Shown: positions 8,961 to 17,415, counted from the first letter of the stretch. The stretch: DNA of 45,000 nucleotides from Symbiodinium natans (GCA_905221605.1 CAJNDS010002222.1:325373-370372), one strand, 5' to 3'. A program made the numbers and translations. The notes: generated by a model from the sequence alone, not told the origin.

Positions 8961-9608
8961 ATGCGCTTGACATGTGCAGTCTGCTTTCTCGCGCTGTGGT
9001 CAGCCGACAGCACTTGCAGCTGTCGCGATGGCTCCTGCAACGAGGTTTGTGGTGGACTATGCAACGCAGAGCAAAACAGCATGACCCATCAAGAGATGTG
9101 CTGTGCCTGTCCTCAATGGGAGTGTGCGCAGTCCTGGTCCAATGGAAATGCCAGTACTTGCGAGGGGCATGCTGGCGGTTCCTGTGACTTGAGCTCCTGC
9201 AACCAGTGCTATTCCAAAGCCGTGGCCCTACAAGGCGACACGATGTGTAAATCATACCTGGGCTCGAAGCTGCACGATGCGAGTGTTGAGGAATGTGCCC
9301 AAAAATGTACTACACTTGCTGGCTGCGTGTCCTTCGAGTACTGGAGAGACGAGCCGGGCAACGACATTTGGTGCAGAATGTGCGATGACGGGAGCCATCC
9401 GTCGTGGGGTGGGAACGCCAAGCGCCGCATTAAATTCCACAAATCATCTTGGGATTGCAGTGAGTGTGGCTGCGCCGGGGGCTTTTGCTTTTGCGAATGC
9501 GACTGGAAAGGTATTCATAGACAGCGCACCTGTCAGCCATGGAGCAGTGCGCCAAAGAAGGTGCTCATTGCCATTCCATGGCTTGTGGCTGCTGCCGCCA
9601 TGGCTTGA
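8961..9608 (+). CDS. Secreted cysteine-rich protein with PAN/Apple-like segment
   Basis: Intact 215-residue frame with no intron. The N-terminus MRLTCAVCFLALWSADSTCS is a likely signal peptide. Roughly residues 20-90 are packed with Cys (CSCRDGSCNEVCGGLC, CNQC). Residues about 95-145 (ASVEECAQKCTTLAGCVSFE, then WCRMC) match the PAN/Apple pattern of Cys pairs. A third Cys cluster (CSECGCAGGFCFCEC) follows. The end KKVLIAIPWLVAAAAMA is hydrophobic and could be a membrane or GPI-attachment tail. The start follows TTTCTGCAG|CC, a good cis or trans-splice acceptor, two bases before ATG. The function is probably extracellular binding (PAN modules bind sugar or protein); no enzyme motif seen. TGA stop at 9606. 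Confidence 0.75.
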   Translation: MRLTCAVCFLALWSADSTCSCRDGSCNEVCGGLCNAEQNSMTHQEMCCACPQWECAQSWSNGNASTCEGHAGGSCDLSSCNQCYSKAVALQGDTMCKSYLGSKLHDASVEECAQKCTTLAGCVSFEYWRDEPGNDIWCRMCDDGSHPSWGGNAKRRIKFHKSSWDCSECGCAGGFCFCECDWKGIHRQRTCQPWSSAPKKVLIAIPWLVAAAAMA

Positions 9609-9902
9609 CCGTAGCCGTAGTAGACCAACCACCTTTAACATTTCTGGTGTAATCCTATTGCAAATAACAGGTTAACCTTTCTTGGGCTAGGGTATTCAGT
9701 GATTCAGCCAAATAGATGTTTCTGAACGGATCCATGAAGTGGATCCATGAAGTTCCTGTGCCTTCGCATCACGGCAAAAGTATCCTGATCCAGAACCACG
9801 CTGCTCGCATTCGTATTCCAATGGGGCTTTTGGGGCTTTGGGTTGGGCGTTTTTGGGTTTCAAGTCGTGGGGTGCTAGATGATCTCACTTCAAATCTCCG
9901 GC
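9609..9902 (+). other. Downstream flank of the Cys-rich gene
   Basis: Probable 3' UTR and spacer. Contains a perfect 13-bp tandem duplication GGATCCATGAAGT x2 near 9728-9753. A frame through 9716-9985 is open, but only its distal part (see 9903) looks coding. Confidence 0.4.
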
Positions 9903-9965
9903 ATGGATACAGAAGCCTTGCTTGCGTGGACGCTGTCGTCCCTGGGCAGGAACGGACCCCCGAAG
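9903..9965 (+). CDS. Possible start exon MDTEALLAWTLSSLGRNGPP
   Basis: ATG 9903 opens a frame reading MDTEALLAWTLSSLGRNGPP that runs into a CCCTAAA array at 9966. A GA donor at GGGCAG|GAACGG is possible. No partner exon identified. Confidence 0.35.
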
Positions 9966-10021
9966 CCCTAAACCCTAAGCCCTAAACCCTAAACCCTAAA
10001 CCCTAAGCCCTAAACCCTAAA

Positions 10022-10451
10022 CCCTAAACCCCGCTCGAGTCATCTAGTGGATCCTCATGTTCTGTCCTCCCGAAGATGATATGTCACACGCTCGTCGGTT
10101 TCAACTGGGGGGGGGGGGTTCCGAAATTAGGGTTCACCTTATTGGTCCTTACTTATATTGGTTGGTGGTCTCTTTGAGGAGGGTTTCTGTTTTGTAGCGG
10201 GGGTGTTTAGTAGGGTATCTAGGGGCTATCTTAGGTATAAGGGTAACAGACAAAGAGGCCACCGGCCCCTTTAAGTCCTTACTATAAGGGAACCTTACTC
10301 TTTGGGGATCCATCCTAGGGGTCCCCGATTTCCGTAAGCTCCCAAATGCATAGTAGGGGTGCTTTGGCCAAGGCCGGTACGGTTGTCCTCTTCCACAGGC
10401 GAAAGAGATTGGACAACAGGCAGCCGCCATTGCGTTCCGTCATGGTCCCTA
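10022..10451. other. Non-coding spacer
   Basis: Contains an 11-G run at 10108, a TTATTGGTCC...GGTTGGTGG segment and several GGATCC/CCTTATA-like words reminiscent of the fold-back elements. No gene seen; a minus-strand frame at 10149-10430 lacks coding character. Confidence 0.4.
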
Positions 10452-11100
10452 CATGAATCAGGGTTTATATTACTGTTATAGGTGAGTGTATATCAGATTC
10501 CATTTTTAAACTTGGTGAGTGTATATATGGTTCAGCGTCGAGCGTCCTGGGCCCCCCCCCCCCCATGGTATCCCCCCCCCCCCAAGCCTACTCTACGGTC
10601 CCTAAACCCTAAACCCTAAACCCTAAACCCTAAACCCTAAACCCTAAACCCTAAACCCTAAACCCCTAAACCTAAACCCTAAACCCTAAAACCTAAACCC
10701 TAACCCTAAACCCTAAACCTTAAGTCTTAAACCTTAAACCCTAAACCCTAAAACCCTGAACCCTAAACCCTAACCCTAAAACCAACCCCCAACCACACCA
10801 CAGGGGGGGGGGGGGATCATCTTAGTACCCCATCCGCGGGGAAAACCCTAAACCCTAAACCCTAAACCCTAAACCCTAAAACCCTAAAACCCTAAACCCT
10901 AAACCCTAAACCCTAAACCCTAAAACCCTAAAACCCTAAACCCTAAACCCTAAACCCTAAACCCTAACCCTAAAACCAACCCCCAACCACACCACAGGGG
11001 GGGGGGGGGGTACCATTGGGGGGAGGGGGGGGGGGCCCGCCGGGGCTGAATCATATATTGGGTGTCCTTTCGGGGGTACAAGACATATAAACCCTACTTC
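10452..11100 (-). mobile_element. Element C copy 2, inverted and split by an insertion
   Basis: 10452-10527 and 11054-11100 together are the reverse complement of 8543-8673 (for example the 11055-11098 half differs from it at only one base). The two halves are separated by the 526-bp nested element described next. Confidence 0.8.
10528..11053. mobile_element. Nested TIR element with poly-C ends, telomeric core and TATA target duplication
   Basis: Terminal inverted repeats TGGTTCAGC / GCTGAATCA extend inward for about 55 bp and include GGGCCCCCC runs and CATGGTA/TACCATT. The flanks are TATA (10524-10527) and TATA (11054-11057); the uninterrupted copy at 8543 has a single TATA there. The interior is (CCCTAAA)n in two blocks, each ending in a shared segment with CAACCACACCACAG followed by a G run. 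No ORF, so non-autonomous. Confidence 0.8.
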
Positions 11101-11331
11101 ACACAACTATACGATAATAACCCCCCCAAAACCCAATTCTACTTCTTTCGGCCCCTGTATTAGGGGCGGGGAGAGTCGGGAGATCTTGCAGACCTTACTT
11201 AGGGCCTTAGGGCCTCCGTGGGCCCCCAGGAGCCCGCAGCAAAATCTTTAGGCGGAGTCTAAGGTGTTCAGGGACTTTTCAGCTGAGGCTTGGACATGCT
11301 GCACAAATTAATGTGTGTGCGTGTGTGTGTG

Positions 11332-11587
11332 TTTAGGGTTTAGGGTTTAGGGTTTAGGGTTTAGGGTTTAGGGTTTAGGGTTTAGGGTTTAGGGTTTAGG
11401 GTTTAGGGTTTAGGGTTTAGGGTTTAGGGTTTAGGGTTTAGGGTTTAGGGTTTAGGGTTAGTGTTTAGGGTTTAGGGTTTAGGGTTTAGGGTTTAGGGTT
11501 TAGGGTTTAGGGTTTAGGGTTTAGGGTTTAGGGTTTAGGGTTTAGGGTTTAGGGTTTAGGGTTTAGGGTTTAGGGTTTAGGGTTTAG
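11332..11587 (+). repeat. (TTTAGGG)n array, about 36 units
   Basis: Longest G-strand array in the window, nearly perfect, preceded by (GT)n. It ends TTTAG|G at the start of a coding-like island, so the repeat could supply the AG|G acceptor. Confidence 0.95.
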
Positions 11588-11657
11588 GTGTCCGGGATGG
11601 GATGTAATCCGAGGTTTTCGCATCACAAGGGAGAAATGGCAAGAGCTTGGGACTCAG
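11588..11657 (+). CDS. Exon CPGWDVIRGFRITREKWQEL
   Basis: Reads CPGWDVIRGFRITREKWQEL then GTQ and ends ACTCAG|GCCCCC (GC donor). Its acceptor would be the last TTTAG of the preceding telomeric array. The opposite strand is also open, so strand is not certain. Unidentified. Confidence 0.4.
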
Positions 11658-11840
11658 GCCCCCCCCGCCCCCTCCCCCAAGAAAAAAGGCCCCAAACCCT
11701 AAACCCCAAACCCTAAACCCCAAATCCTAAACCCTAAACCCTAAAACCCCAAACCCCAAACCCCAAACCCTAAACCCTAAGCCCTAAGCCCTAAGCCCTA
11801 AGCCCTAAACCGATCTTTTGGGGGCTGCAGGGTGCTTGGA

Positions 11841-11931
11841 AGCTGCCATTTTCCAGTTTCCGCCTCCCCAGATCTTGGCCCAAGCTACCGATGCTCTAGG
11901 CTCCCATGGCCCGAAGCACCCGAACTAAGTT
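11841..11931 (+). CDS. Possible exon after GGGGGCTGCAG
   Basis: Open frame containing VLGSCHFPVSASPDLGPSYR, bounded by CTGCAG|G and a TTAGGGTTTAGGG array. Codon composition is only moderately coding-like. Confidence 0.3.
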
Positions 11932-12474
11932 AGGGTTTAGGGTTCAGGGTTCAGGGTTCAGGGTTTAGGGTTTAGGGTTTAGGGTTTAGGGTTTAGGGTT
12001 CAGGGTTCAGGGTTCAGGGTTCAGGGTTCAGGGTTCAGGGTTCAGGGTTTAAGGTCCCCAAGATCTTGATCAACTCCTAACTTCCCCTTCGCCCTCTCCA
12101 GAGCGAGTCAGGGCCTTGCCCATCGTCTCAAATACAAGCAAGACATACCCAAACTCGTCCCCCCCTGTTAAGGGGCATCTGACATATTCTGACCTGGTCT
12201 TGATGGCAGCTGTGTGCGAACTCCCAAGCAGAGCCTTACCACCCTTAAACACCCCTCAGAGCCTTAGGCCGGGCCCACCCGAAGCCTAATCCTCAGGCCT
12301 TACAAAAGGAGACTTGCTTTTGGGGGCCTAAGGTCTAAACAACTATGGGCTATTTGGAGCCTTTTTAGTGAGAAAATAAGACCTACTTGGGCTATTCGGA
12401 GCCCTTTTTCGTGAAAACATAAGACCTCCTTTGGGCTATGTGGTGCCTTATAGGGCATGCCATAGGCCCCCGCT
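11932..12474. other. TTTAGGG/TTCAGGG array and spacer
   Basis: 11935-12050 is a mixed TTTAGGG and TTCAGGG array. 12058-12474 is single-copy spacer with a repeated GGGCTATTTGGAGCC / GGGCTATTCGGAGCC motif near 12347 and 12389. A minus-strand frame at 12070-12252 is not convincing. Confidence 0.5.
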
Positions 12475-12555
12475 TCACAGCCGTGAAATTTCGGCCATGG
12501 CCCTCAGCAGCGCATCCTGCCGCACCGTGGGCAGGCCGTTCTCAACAGCAGCCAT
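12475..12555 (-). CDS. Small minus-strand ORF MAAVENGLPTVRQDALLRAM
   Basis: ATG at 12555 (minus) reads MAAVENGLPTVRQDALLRAM, then AEISRL, and stops at TGA 12475-12477. Third positions are strongly G/C. It may be an initial exon or a tiny protein. The plus strand is also open here, but less protein-like. Confidence 0.4.
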   Translation of the reverse strand: MAAVENGLPTVRQDALLRAMAEISRL

Positions 12556-12603
12556 GGAGCCGGCTTGCTTTCACGAAAGGTAGCTAGGCCCAAACCCTAG
12601 CCT

Positions 12604-12633
12604 CCCTTCCCCCCCCTCCCCCCCTTCTTCCCC

Positions 12634-12664
<31 letters not shown>
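12604..12664 (+). repeat. Poly-C / poly-A composite tract
   Basis: C-rich runs, about 24 C, then about 10 A. The same C(n)A(n) layout recurs at 14125-14170 and 33798-33818, and its complement T(n)G(n) at 25470-25513. Confidence 0.85.
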
Positions 12665-13008
12665 GAAAAAGAAAAAACACATTTTTTGGTGTCTACTGTT
12701 CAACGAAATCTAAGTATCGGCTCTCTGGAATTTCGCATGCCGGGCCCGGGGCTATAGCACCTGGTTTTAGGGTTTAGGGTCTAGGGTTTAGGATTTATAG
12801 GGTTTAGGGTTTAGGGTTTAGGGTTTAGGGTTTAGGGTTTAGGGCTTAGGGCCTAGGGCTTAGGGCCTTCCTAACGATCTAAGGTTGGAACCATGGACCT
12901 GCAGTGTGGCACCCTTACCCTATATAGGGATCCGAAGTATGGGCCCTTATTGCTATATCGTGCATAGAAGGGTTCTACAACAAGGGACCCAAATTAAGGG
13001 TTGAGGGT

Positions 13009-13074
13009 TTAGGGTTTAGGGTTTAGGGTTTAGGGTTTAGGGTTTAGGGTTTAGGGTTTAGGGTTTAGGGTTTT
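13009..13074 (+). repeat. (TTTAGGG)n array
   Basis: About nine units, ending at the downstream side of the minus-strand exon 13110-13212. Confidence 0.95.
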
Positions 13075-13109
13075 TGAGGGTTACTTCGGATCCCCAAAAG
13101 ATTCGAAAC

Positions 13110-13212
13110 CCTGCTAGGTCATCTTCAAGTAGCTCAGTGAGTCCCGAGTCCTGTTCTGCAGGGGCCTTGTCCGGGGACGGATCTTCGTAGCTGCTGGTGC
13201 CGCATTTTTTGG
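13110..13212 (-). CDS. Minus-strand exon, acidic (PSPDKAPAEQDSGLTELLED)
   Basis: On the minus strand after CCTCAAG| it reads KKCGTSSYEDPSPDKAPAEQ, then DSGLTELLEDDLAG, ending GCAGG|GTTTCG. This is far more protein-like than the plus-strand frames. It belongs with the other minus exons up to 15764. Unidentified. Confidence 0.5.
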
Positions 13213-13394
13213 CTTGAGGCTTTGGGGCTTTTGGGGTTGAGGGTTTGGGTCTCTAGGGTTTATCAAGAGGTTTAGGGTTTTGAGTTTTAGGGTGTTAGGG
13301 AGGTTTAGGTTTAGTGTTGATTGCAGGCGAGTTTCGGGTTTAGGGTTTTTTAGGGCCGCATATGGACCAAAGTGTCCTCGCTTGAGGACCTTAC

Positions 13395-13466
13395 CACGGG
13401 CTGCGGGGCCTGAATTGGATACTTCGCAGCGTATGCATTTGCGGCGTTCGTACTGGGCTCAAAGCC
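13395..13466 (-). CDS. Minus-strand exon GFEPSTNAANAYAAKYPIQA
   Basis: 24 codons bounded by GGGTGAG|GGC and CCCGTG|GTAAGG, the best canonical donor on this strand. It is phase 0 with 13500-13572. The motif KYPI occurs in both exons (KYPIQAP, KYPIEPR), hinting at a short internal repeat. Confidence 0.55.
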
Positions 13467-13499
13467 CTCACCCTAAACCCTAAACCCTAAACCCCAAAC

Positions 13500-13572
13500 C
13501 CTGGGTTCTATGGGGTACTTGGGCATCAGCGAAGTCTGGGTGTTAGCACCCGAGCTTTTGGTCTTCAAGCTT
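13500..13572 (-). CDS. Minus-strand exon LKTKSSGANTQTSLMPKYPI
   Basis: Minus-strand frame SLKTKSSGANTQTSLMPKYP then IEPR, ending AGG|GTTTGGGGTTTAGGG. As on the plus strand, the donor abuts a G-strand telomeric array (C-strand in plus coordinates). Confidence 0.5.
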
Positions 13573-13608
13573 CTCCAAAAAATGTCCCCCAAAACTCCCG
13601 AACCCCAA

Positions 13609-13678
13609 ACCCTAAACCCTAAACCCTAAACCCTAAACCCTAAACCCTAAACCCTAAACCCTAAACCCTAAACCCTAA
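13609..13678 (+). repeat. (CCCTAAA)n array
   Basis: Ten perfect units inside the putative minus-strand intron. Confidence 0.95.
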
Positions 13679-13737
13679 GCCCCCCAAGCCCAAACGCAAC
13701 TGCAAGGATGCCATTTCGAACCCAGGGGCACCAGAGG

Positions 13738-13830
13738 TTTAGGGTTCAGGGTTTAGGGTTTAGGGTTTAGGGTTTAGGGTTTAGGGTTTAGGGTTTAGGG
13801 TTTAGGGTTTAGGGTTTAGGGTTTAGGGTT
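13738..13830 (+). repeat. (TTTAGGG)n array
   Basis: About 13 units; with 13609-13678 it forms an inverted pair of telomeric arrays about 60 bp apart. Confidence 0.95.
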
Positions 13831-13888
13831 GACACTCCCATGAAGACTTGATCCGAAAAGCCCTTCCGGGCTTGAACAGGCAAATGAC
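13831..13888 (-). CDS. Possible minus-strand exon GHLPVQARKGFSDQVFMGVS
   Basis: After GGTCGCAG| on the minus strand the frame reads HLPVQARKGFSDQVFMGVS. Other frames are open too; kept because it lies in line with neighbouring minus exons. Confidence 0.3.
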
Positions 13889-14124
13889 CTGCGACCAGGG
13901 CTTAGGGTTTAGGTTTTAGGTTTCGGAGAATGTCAATGAGCCAACTACGCAAAATACCTGTTCTCATGACATATAGGCCCTAGTACAGCCAGAAGTTGGT
14001 ACAAAGCTGAAACACGGCTGAGTCCCTCAAGCTGCCTCCTCGCCAAACACCACTGCAGGCATTCTTCTCCAAACAACCCTCTGGAAATCTGACCCTCTTG
14101 TTGTACATAAACTGCGCTTAAGTC

Positions 14125-14129
14125 CCCCC

Positions 14130-14160
<31 letters not shown>

Positions 14161-14170
14161 AAAACAAAAA
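14125..14170 (+). repeat. Poly-C / poly-A tract
   Basis: About 27 C followed by A-rich sequence. The poly-Gly frame on the minus strand is an artefact. Confidence 0.85.
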
Positions 14171-14325
14171 ACGAACAAAGAAGAAAAGCCTTCTACACCC
14201 CTGAACCTTGAACATCCCAAAATCCCAAGTTCCACCCTAAAAACCCTAAACCCCTAAGACCCCTCATACCCCTAAACCCTAAACCCCTGAACCCCTGAAC
14301 CCCTGAACCCCTGAATCCCTAAATC

Positions 14326-14372
14326 CCAGGCTTTCCGGCTCCGTGACTGGCGAGCCTGCTCCTCCAAAGTGC
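14326..14372 (-). CDS. Minus-strand exon GTLEEQARQSRSRKAW
   Basis: Between ACCGAG| and GCCTGG|GATTTAGGG (GA donor) the minus strand reads GTLEEQARQSRSRKAW, a charged helical segment. Confidence 0.35.
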
Positions 14373-14497
14373 CTCGGTTTACAGGGGGTGGGGGGGTTTA
14401 AGGTTTAGGGTTGAGGGTTTAGGGTTCAATGGGTTTAGGGGTTAGGGTTCCCTATATCCCAAAGCCCCTGCCCGCTCAGGAAACGCACCCGCTAAAC

Positions 14498-14525
14498 CCA
14501 ACTCCCCATGTAGGTACTTCTGGAG
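14498..14525 (-). CDS. Minus-strand mini-exon LQKYLHGEL
   Basis: 28 bp between GGCTTGAG| and GTTGG|GTTTAG reads LQKYLHGEL; the donor is again a telomere-like GTTTAG. Confidence 0.35.
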
Positions 14526-14703
14526 CTCAAGCCGAATTAAACCCTAAATCCTCAAACAAAACCCAAACCCCTTAACCCTAAACCCTAAACCCTAAACCCT
14601 AAACCCTAAACCCTAAGCCCTAACCCCTAAGCCCTAAGCCCTAAGCCCTAAGCCCTAAGCCCTAAGCCCTAAACCCTAAACCCTAAACCCTAAACCCTAA
14701 ATC

Positions 14704-14788
14704 CAGCAAGGTACCCCAGCAAGCAAGCTCGAGAATGGCTGGCTTCAAGGCCCCCGGGTCTTCCGGGGGTTTTGCGTTCCAGGGGTGG
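14704..14788 (-). CDS. Minus-strand exon NHPWNAKPPEDPGALKPAIL
   Basis: Minus-strand frame NHPWNAKPPEDPGALKPAIL then ELACWG up to a GT at GGG|GTACC. Coding-like composition; 5' edge uncertain. Confidence 0.4.
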
Positions 14789-14966
14789 TTCCGGGTTCCG
14801 GGTTTAGGGTTTCGGATTTAGGGTTTAGGGTTTAGGGTTTAGGGTTTAGGGTTTAGGGTTTAGGGTTTCGGATTTAGGGTTTCGGGTTTTCGGGGTGGGG
14901 GGGGGGGGGGGGGAGGGAGGGAGTTGGGTTGAGTGTTTTGGTGACTTTCGGGCTTTTGGGCTTCAC

Positions 14967-15168
14967 CACAACAAAAACTGCGAACTTCTTGGCACGACAA
15001 CTTCTCCCTGGAACGCCCTGTGGGATCAAGGCCGGATTCGTAATGAACATCGAAGAGGACTTATGGGAGTATAGGGTGTAGGGTTTGATCTCGGACCGAA
15101 AGTGTTGTGAATTCTGGCCGGGTGCTTCGTAGCATGTGGACTTGGGAGGCACAGGAAAATCCTCAACC
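14967..15168 (-). CDS. Minus-strand exon of about 67 codons
   Basis: Longest continuous minus-strand coding island: VEDFPVPPKSTCYEAPGQNS, HFRSEIKPYTLYSHKSSSMF, then ITNPALIPQGVPGRS and CRAKKFAVFVV, ending GTTGTG|GTGAAG. No family recognised. Flanked by CCTAAACC on one side and a poly-G tract on the other. Confidence 0.45.
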
Positions 15169-15237
15169 CTAAGCCTAAACCCTAAACCTAAACCCTGAAC
15201 CAAAACCCTAGACCCTAGTCCCTAGTCTAAACCCTGA

Positions 15238-15326
15238 ACCCTGAACCCTAAACCCTAAACCCTAAACCCTAAACCCTAAACCCTAAACCCTAAACCCTAA
15301 ACCCTAAACCCTAAACCCTAAACCCT
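15238..15326 (+). repeat. (CCCTAAA)n array
   Basis: About 12 units. Confidence 0.95.
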
Positions 15327-15331
15327 CTCCA

Positions 15332-15453
15332 AAGGGTCCCGCGTGCACAGAGGCCTTGCTCTCCGCCGTGACAGGGGGCCTCCTTGGGCGCCCCCGGCGA
15401 ATTGCGGCTGAGAGGCCGCCAGGGCAATCCCTGCAGCACCTGCAGCAGGCTCT
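15332..15453 (-). CDS. Exon island, strand ambiguous
   Basis: On the minus strand, after CCCTCAG|, a frame in phase with 15609-15764 reads GGLSAAIRRGRPRRPPVTAE then SKASVHAGPFG. On the plus strand TEALLSAVTGGLLGRPRRIA, ending LQHLQQAL and TGA, is also good. GC-rich sequence keeps several frames open; I favour minus because of the phase match. Confidence 0.35.
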
Positions 15454-15608
15454 CTGAGGGTTTCCGGCGGGGGGGGGGGTAAGTTTTAGGGTTTGGGGGT
15501 TTCGGGGGTTCAGGGGTTTAAAGGGTTTAGGGTTTAGAGGGTGTAGGGTTCTGGGTTTAGAGGGTGTAGGGTTTAGGATGTAGAGGGTGTAAAGTTTGGG
15601 GTGTGTGC

Positions 15609-15764
15609 CTGAAGATCCTTCGCGCCGAAGCTCCCTCCCGGCAGCAGTGTGCCTCGTTCCTCCCTGCCTGCCCGCGCGAGGCTGTGGAAGATGCGAGGGG
15701 CACCCCTCATCTTGTCAGCATCACGCGCCTGAGCTTCAGCAGCCTCAGACTTAGCTGAGGAATC
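15609..15764 (-). CDS. Minus-strand exon SAKSEAAEAQARDADKMRGA
   Basis: 52 codons on the minus strand: DSSAKSEAAEAQARDADKMR, GAPRIFHSLARAGREERGTL, LPGGSFGAKDLQ, ending CTTCAG|GCACAC (GC donor). Natural codon and residue mix. The plus strand is open but less balanced. Likely near the 5' part of the minus-strand gene covering 12.4-15.8 kb. Confidence 0.5.
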
Positions 15765-16092
15765 CTCAAACCTAAGCCTGCAACCGCGAAAACCCAGGCA
15801 AGGCCCTAAATACCACTCTACAGACTCCCAGCCCTGGCAAAGCCCTGTGTTTTAGCACGCGAAGCTGTGGGGACTGTGCGGGTAGGGGAGTAAGACTCTA
15901 CCATGACAACATGGGGATATCCTAAACCCCTAAGCCACCTGCAGCCCAACCGACGCCCGTAAACCCTCTAAATACCTAAAACCCCAAACCCGAAACCCTG
16001 TACCCTAAACCCTAGAACCCCAAACCCCAAACCCTAAACCATAAACCCTTCGAAATCCTTGAAGTCAAGCCCAACACACCCAAGGAGACCAG

Positions 16093-16157
16093 TGCACCCG
16101 CCCTATCTGGTGGATGAGGCTGGTGAGATGCTCGCGATCCATCCTGAAGCTGGGCAG
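16093..16157 (+). CDS. Exon HPPYLVDEAGEMLAIHPEAG
   Basis: GACCAG| then HPPYLVDEAGEMLAIHPEAG and Q, donor GGGCAG|GTTTCAGGG. Phase 0 with 16561-16614. The reverse strand (MDREHLTSLIHQIGRVHW) is also open, so confidence is limited. Confidence 0.4.
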
Positions 16158-16195
16158 GTTTCAGGGTTTGATTCTTGCGGGGCTCAGGAGGTTGG

Positions 16196-16322
16196 GGTTT
16201 AGGGTTTAGGGTTTAGGGTTTAGGGTTTAGGGTTTAGGGTTTAGGGTTTAGGGTTTAGGGTTTAGGGTTTAGGGTTTAGGGTTTAGGGTTTAGGGTTTAG
16301 GGTTTAGGGTTTAGGGTTTAGG
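16196..16322 (+). repeat. (TTTAGGG)n array, about 18 units
   Basis: Nearly perfect; in the intron after exon 16093-16157, about 40 bp from the donor. Confidence 0.95.
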
Positions 16323-16346
16323 AGGGTTTATTTCAGGGTTTGGGGC

Positions 16347-16387
16347 GGACGTCCAGGGAGGTTGTTGAAGGAGGCTTCCGGACTCAT
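16347..16387 (-). CDS. Possible minus-strand start MSPEASFNNLPG
   Basis: ATG at 16387 (minus) reads MSPEASFNNLPG. It conflicts with the plus-strand exons on either side, so it may be chance. Confidence 0.2.
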
Positions 16388-16560
16388 AAACCCTGAACCT
16401 TCTCTCTATAAACCTCTCCTAAACCCAACGCCTGCCCCCTGCCCCAAGCCCTAAAACCCCCCCTAAATCCCCCCAAAATCCTAAAACCCAAAAAACCCAA
16501 AAAACCCAAACCCTAAACCCTAAACCCTAAACCCAAAAAGCCGAACGATCAGCAGCCCAG

Positions 16561-16614
16561 GAAGCTGGACCATGGGATGTCCACGCTGCCTGGCGCGAGA
16601 TGGCTCTAGACGGG
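16561..16614 (+). CDS. Exon EAGPWDVHAAWREMALDG
   Basis: CAGCCCAG|GAA opens 18 codons, EAGPWDVHAAWREMALDG, ending GGG|GTTTCGG. In phase with 16093-16157. Unidentified. Confidence 0.45.
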
Positions 16615-17101
16615 GTTTCGGGTTCGGAGCTCAGGGTCTAGGGTTTAGGGTTTAGGGTTTAGTGTTTAGGGTTCAGAGTTCAGGGTTCAGGGTTCAGGGT
16701 TCAGGGTTCAGGGTTCAGGGTTCAGGGTTTGCGGTTTAGAATTTGTAGGGTTCAGGTTTAGGGTTCATCGGGTTTAGGGTTTAGGGTTTAGGACTTTGTT
16801 GGGTCCAGGTGTAGGGTTTCTAAAGTTTAGGATTGTATTTACCAGGATTAGATTTAGGGTTCTGGGTTAAGGAAGTACAAACCCTTCCCTACACCCGACA
16901 TAGACTCTGTACCTCTGCAGCCCATAAACCCTGTGAAGCTTCTAAACCCTAAACCCTATATACACCTCTAGAATCTAGAAAGCCTATGAAGTCCCATAAG
17001 CCCTTCATTAAGCCTGAAGCCATCCTATACACCTGACATAAACACTACATAAACCCTATATTGTCCCTATCTCAACCCGAAGAGAAAACCCGAACCCCAA
17101 A

Positions 17102-17254
17102 TTCAGGTGATCTTGCAACCCTAAACCCTAAACCCTAAACCCTAAACCCTAAACCCTAAACCCTAAACCCTAAACCCTAAACCCTAAACCCTAAACCCTA
17201 AACCCTAAACCCTAAACCCTAAACCCTAAACCCTAAACCGTTCAGGTGATCTTG
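17102..17254 (+). repeat. (CCCTAAA)n array flanked by a 14-bp target duplication
   Basis: TTCAGGTGATCTTG occurs at 17102-17115 and again at 17241-17254, with about 17 CCCTAAA units between (17118-17239). The right copy is the acceptor and first codons of the exon 17246-17339. The left copy is the same acceptor and exon start cut off by the array. This is what insertion of telomeric DNA with staggered-break fill-in would leave. Confidence 0.85.
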
Positions 17255-17339
17255 GAAGGCGAACCGAGCCACCCTTCCTTCTATGCGCCCCTGCCGCTTG
17301 TGCGTGTTTCCGGGGCGAACGGCTTGGGGATTGAATACT
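17246..17339 (+). CDS. Exon VILEGEPSHPSFYAPLPLVR...
   Basis: After ACCGTTCAG| the frame reads VILEGEPSHPSFYAPLPLVR, then VSGANGLGIEY, ending near ACT|GTAGGGTTTAGGG. Very protein-like, no other convincing frame. The reading is bounded by telomeric arrays on both sides (C-strand upstream, G-strand downstream). No family recognised with confidence. Confidence 0.6.
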
Positions 17340-17341
17340 GT

Positions 17342-17415
17342 AGGGTTTAGGGTTTAGGGTTTAGGGTTTAGGGTTTAGGGTTTAGGGTTTAGGGTTTAGG
17401 GTTTAGGGTTTAGGG
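17342..17415 (+). repeat. (TTTAGGG)n array
   Basis: Ten units starting at the 3' edge of exon 17246-17339. Confidence 0.95.

Noticed and set aside
11332-11587. CRISPR-like tandem repeats
   Set aside because: Repeats are 7 bp with no spacers; they are telomere-type satellites.
13206-13226. Spliced-leader-like GCATTTTTTGGCTTGAG
   Set aside because: It lies inside a better-supported minus-strand exon and needs a two-base insertion to match.
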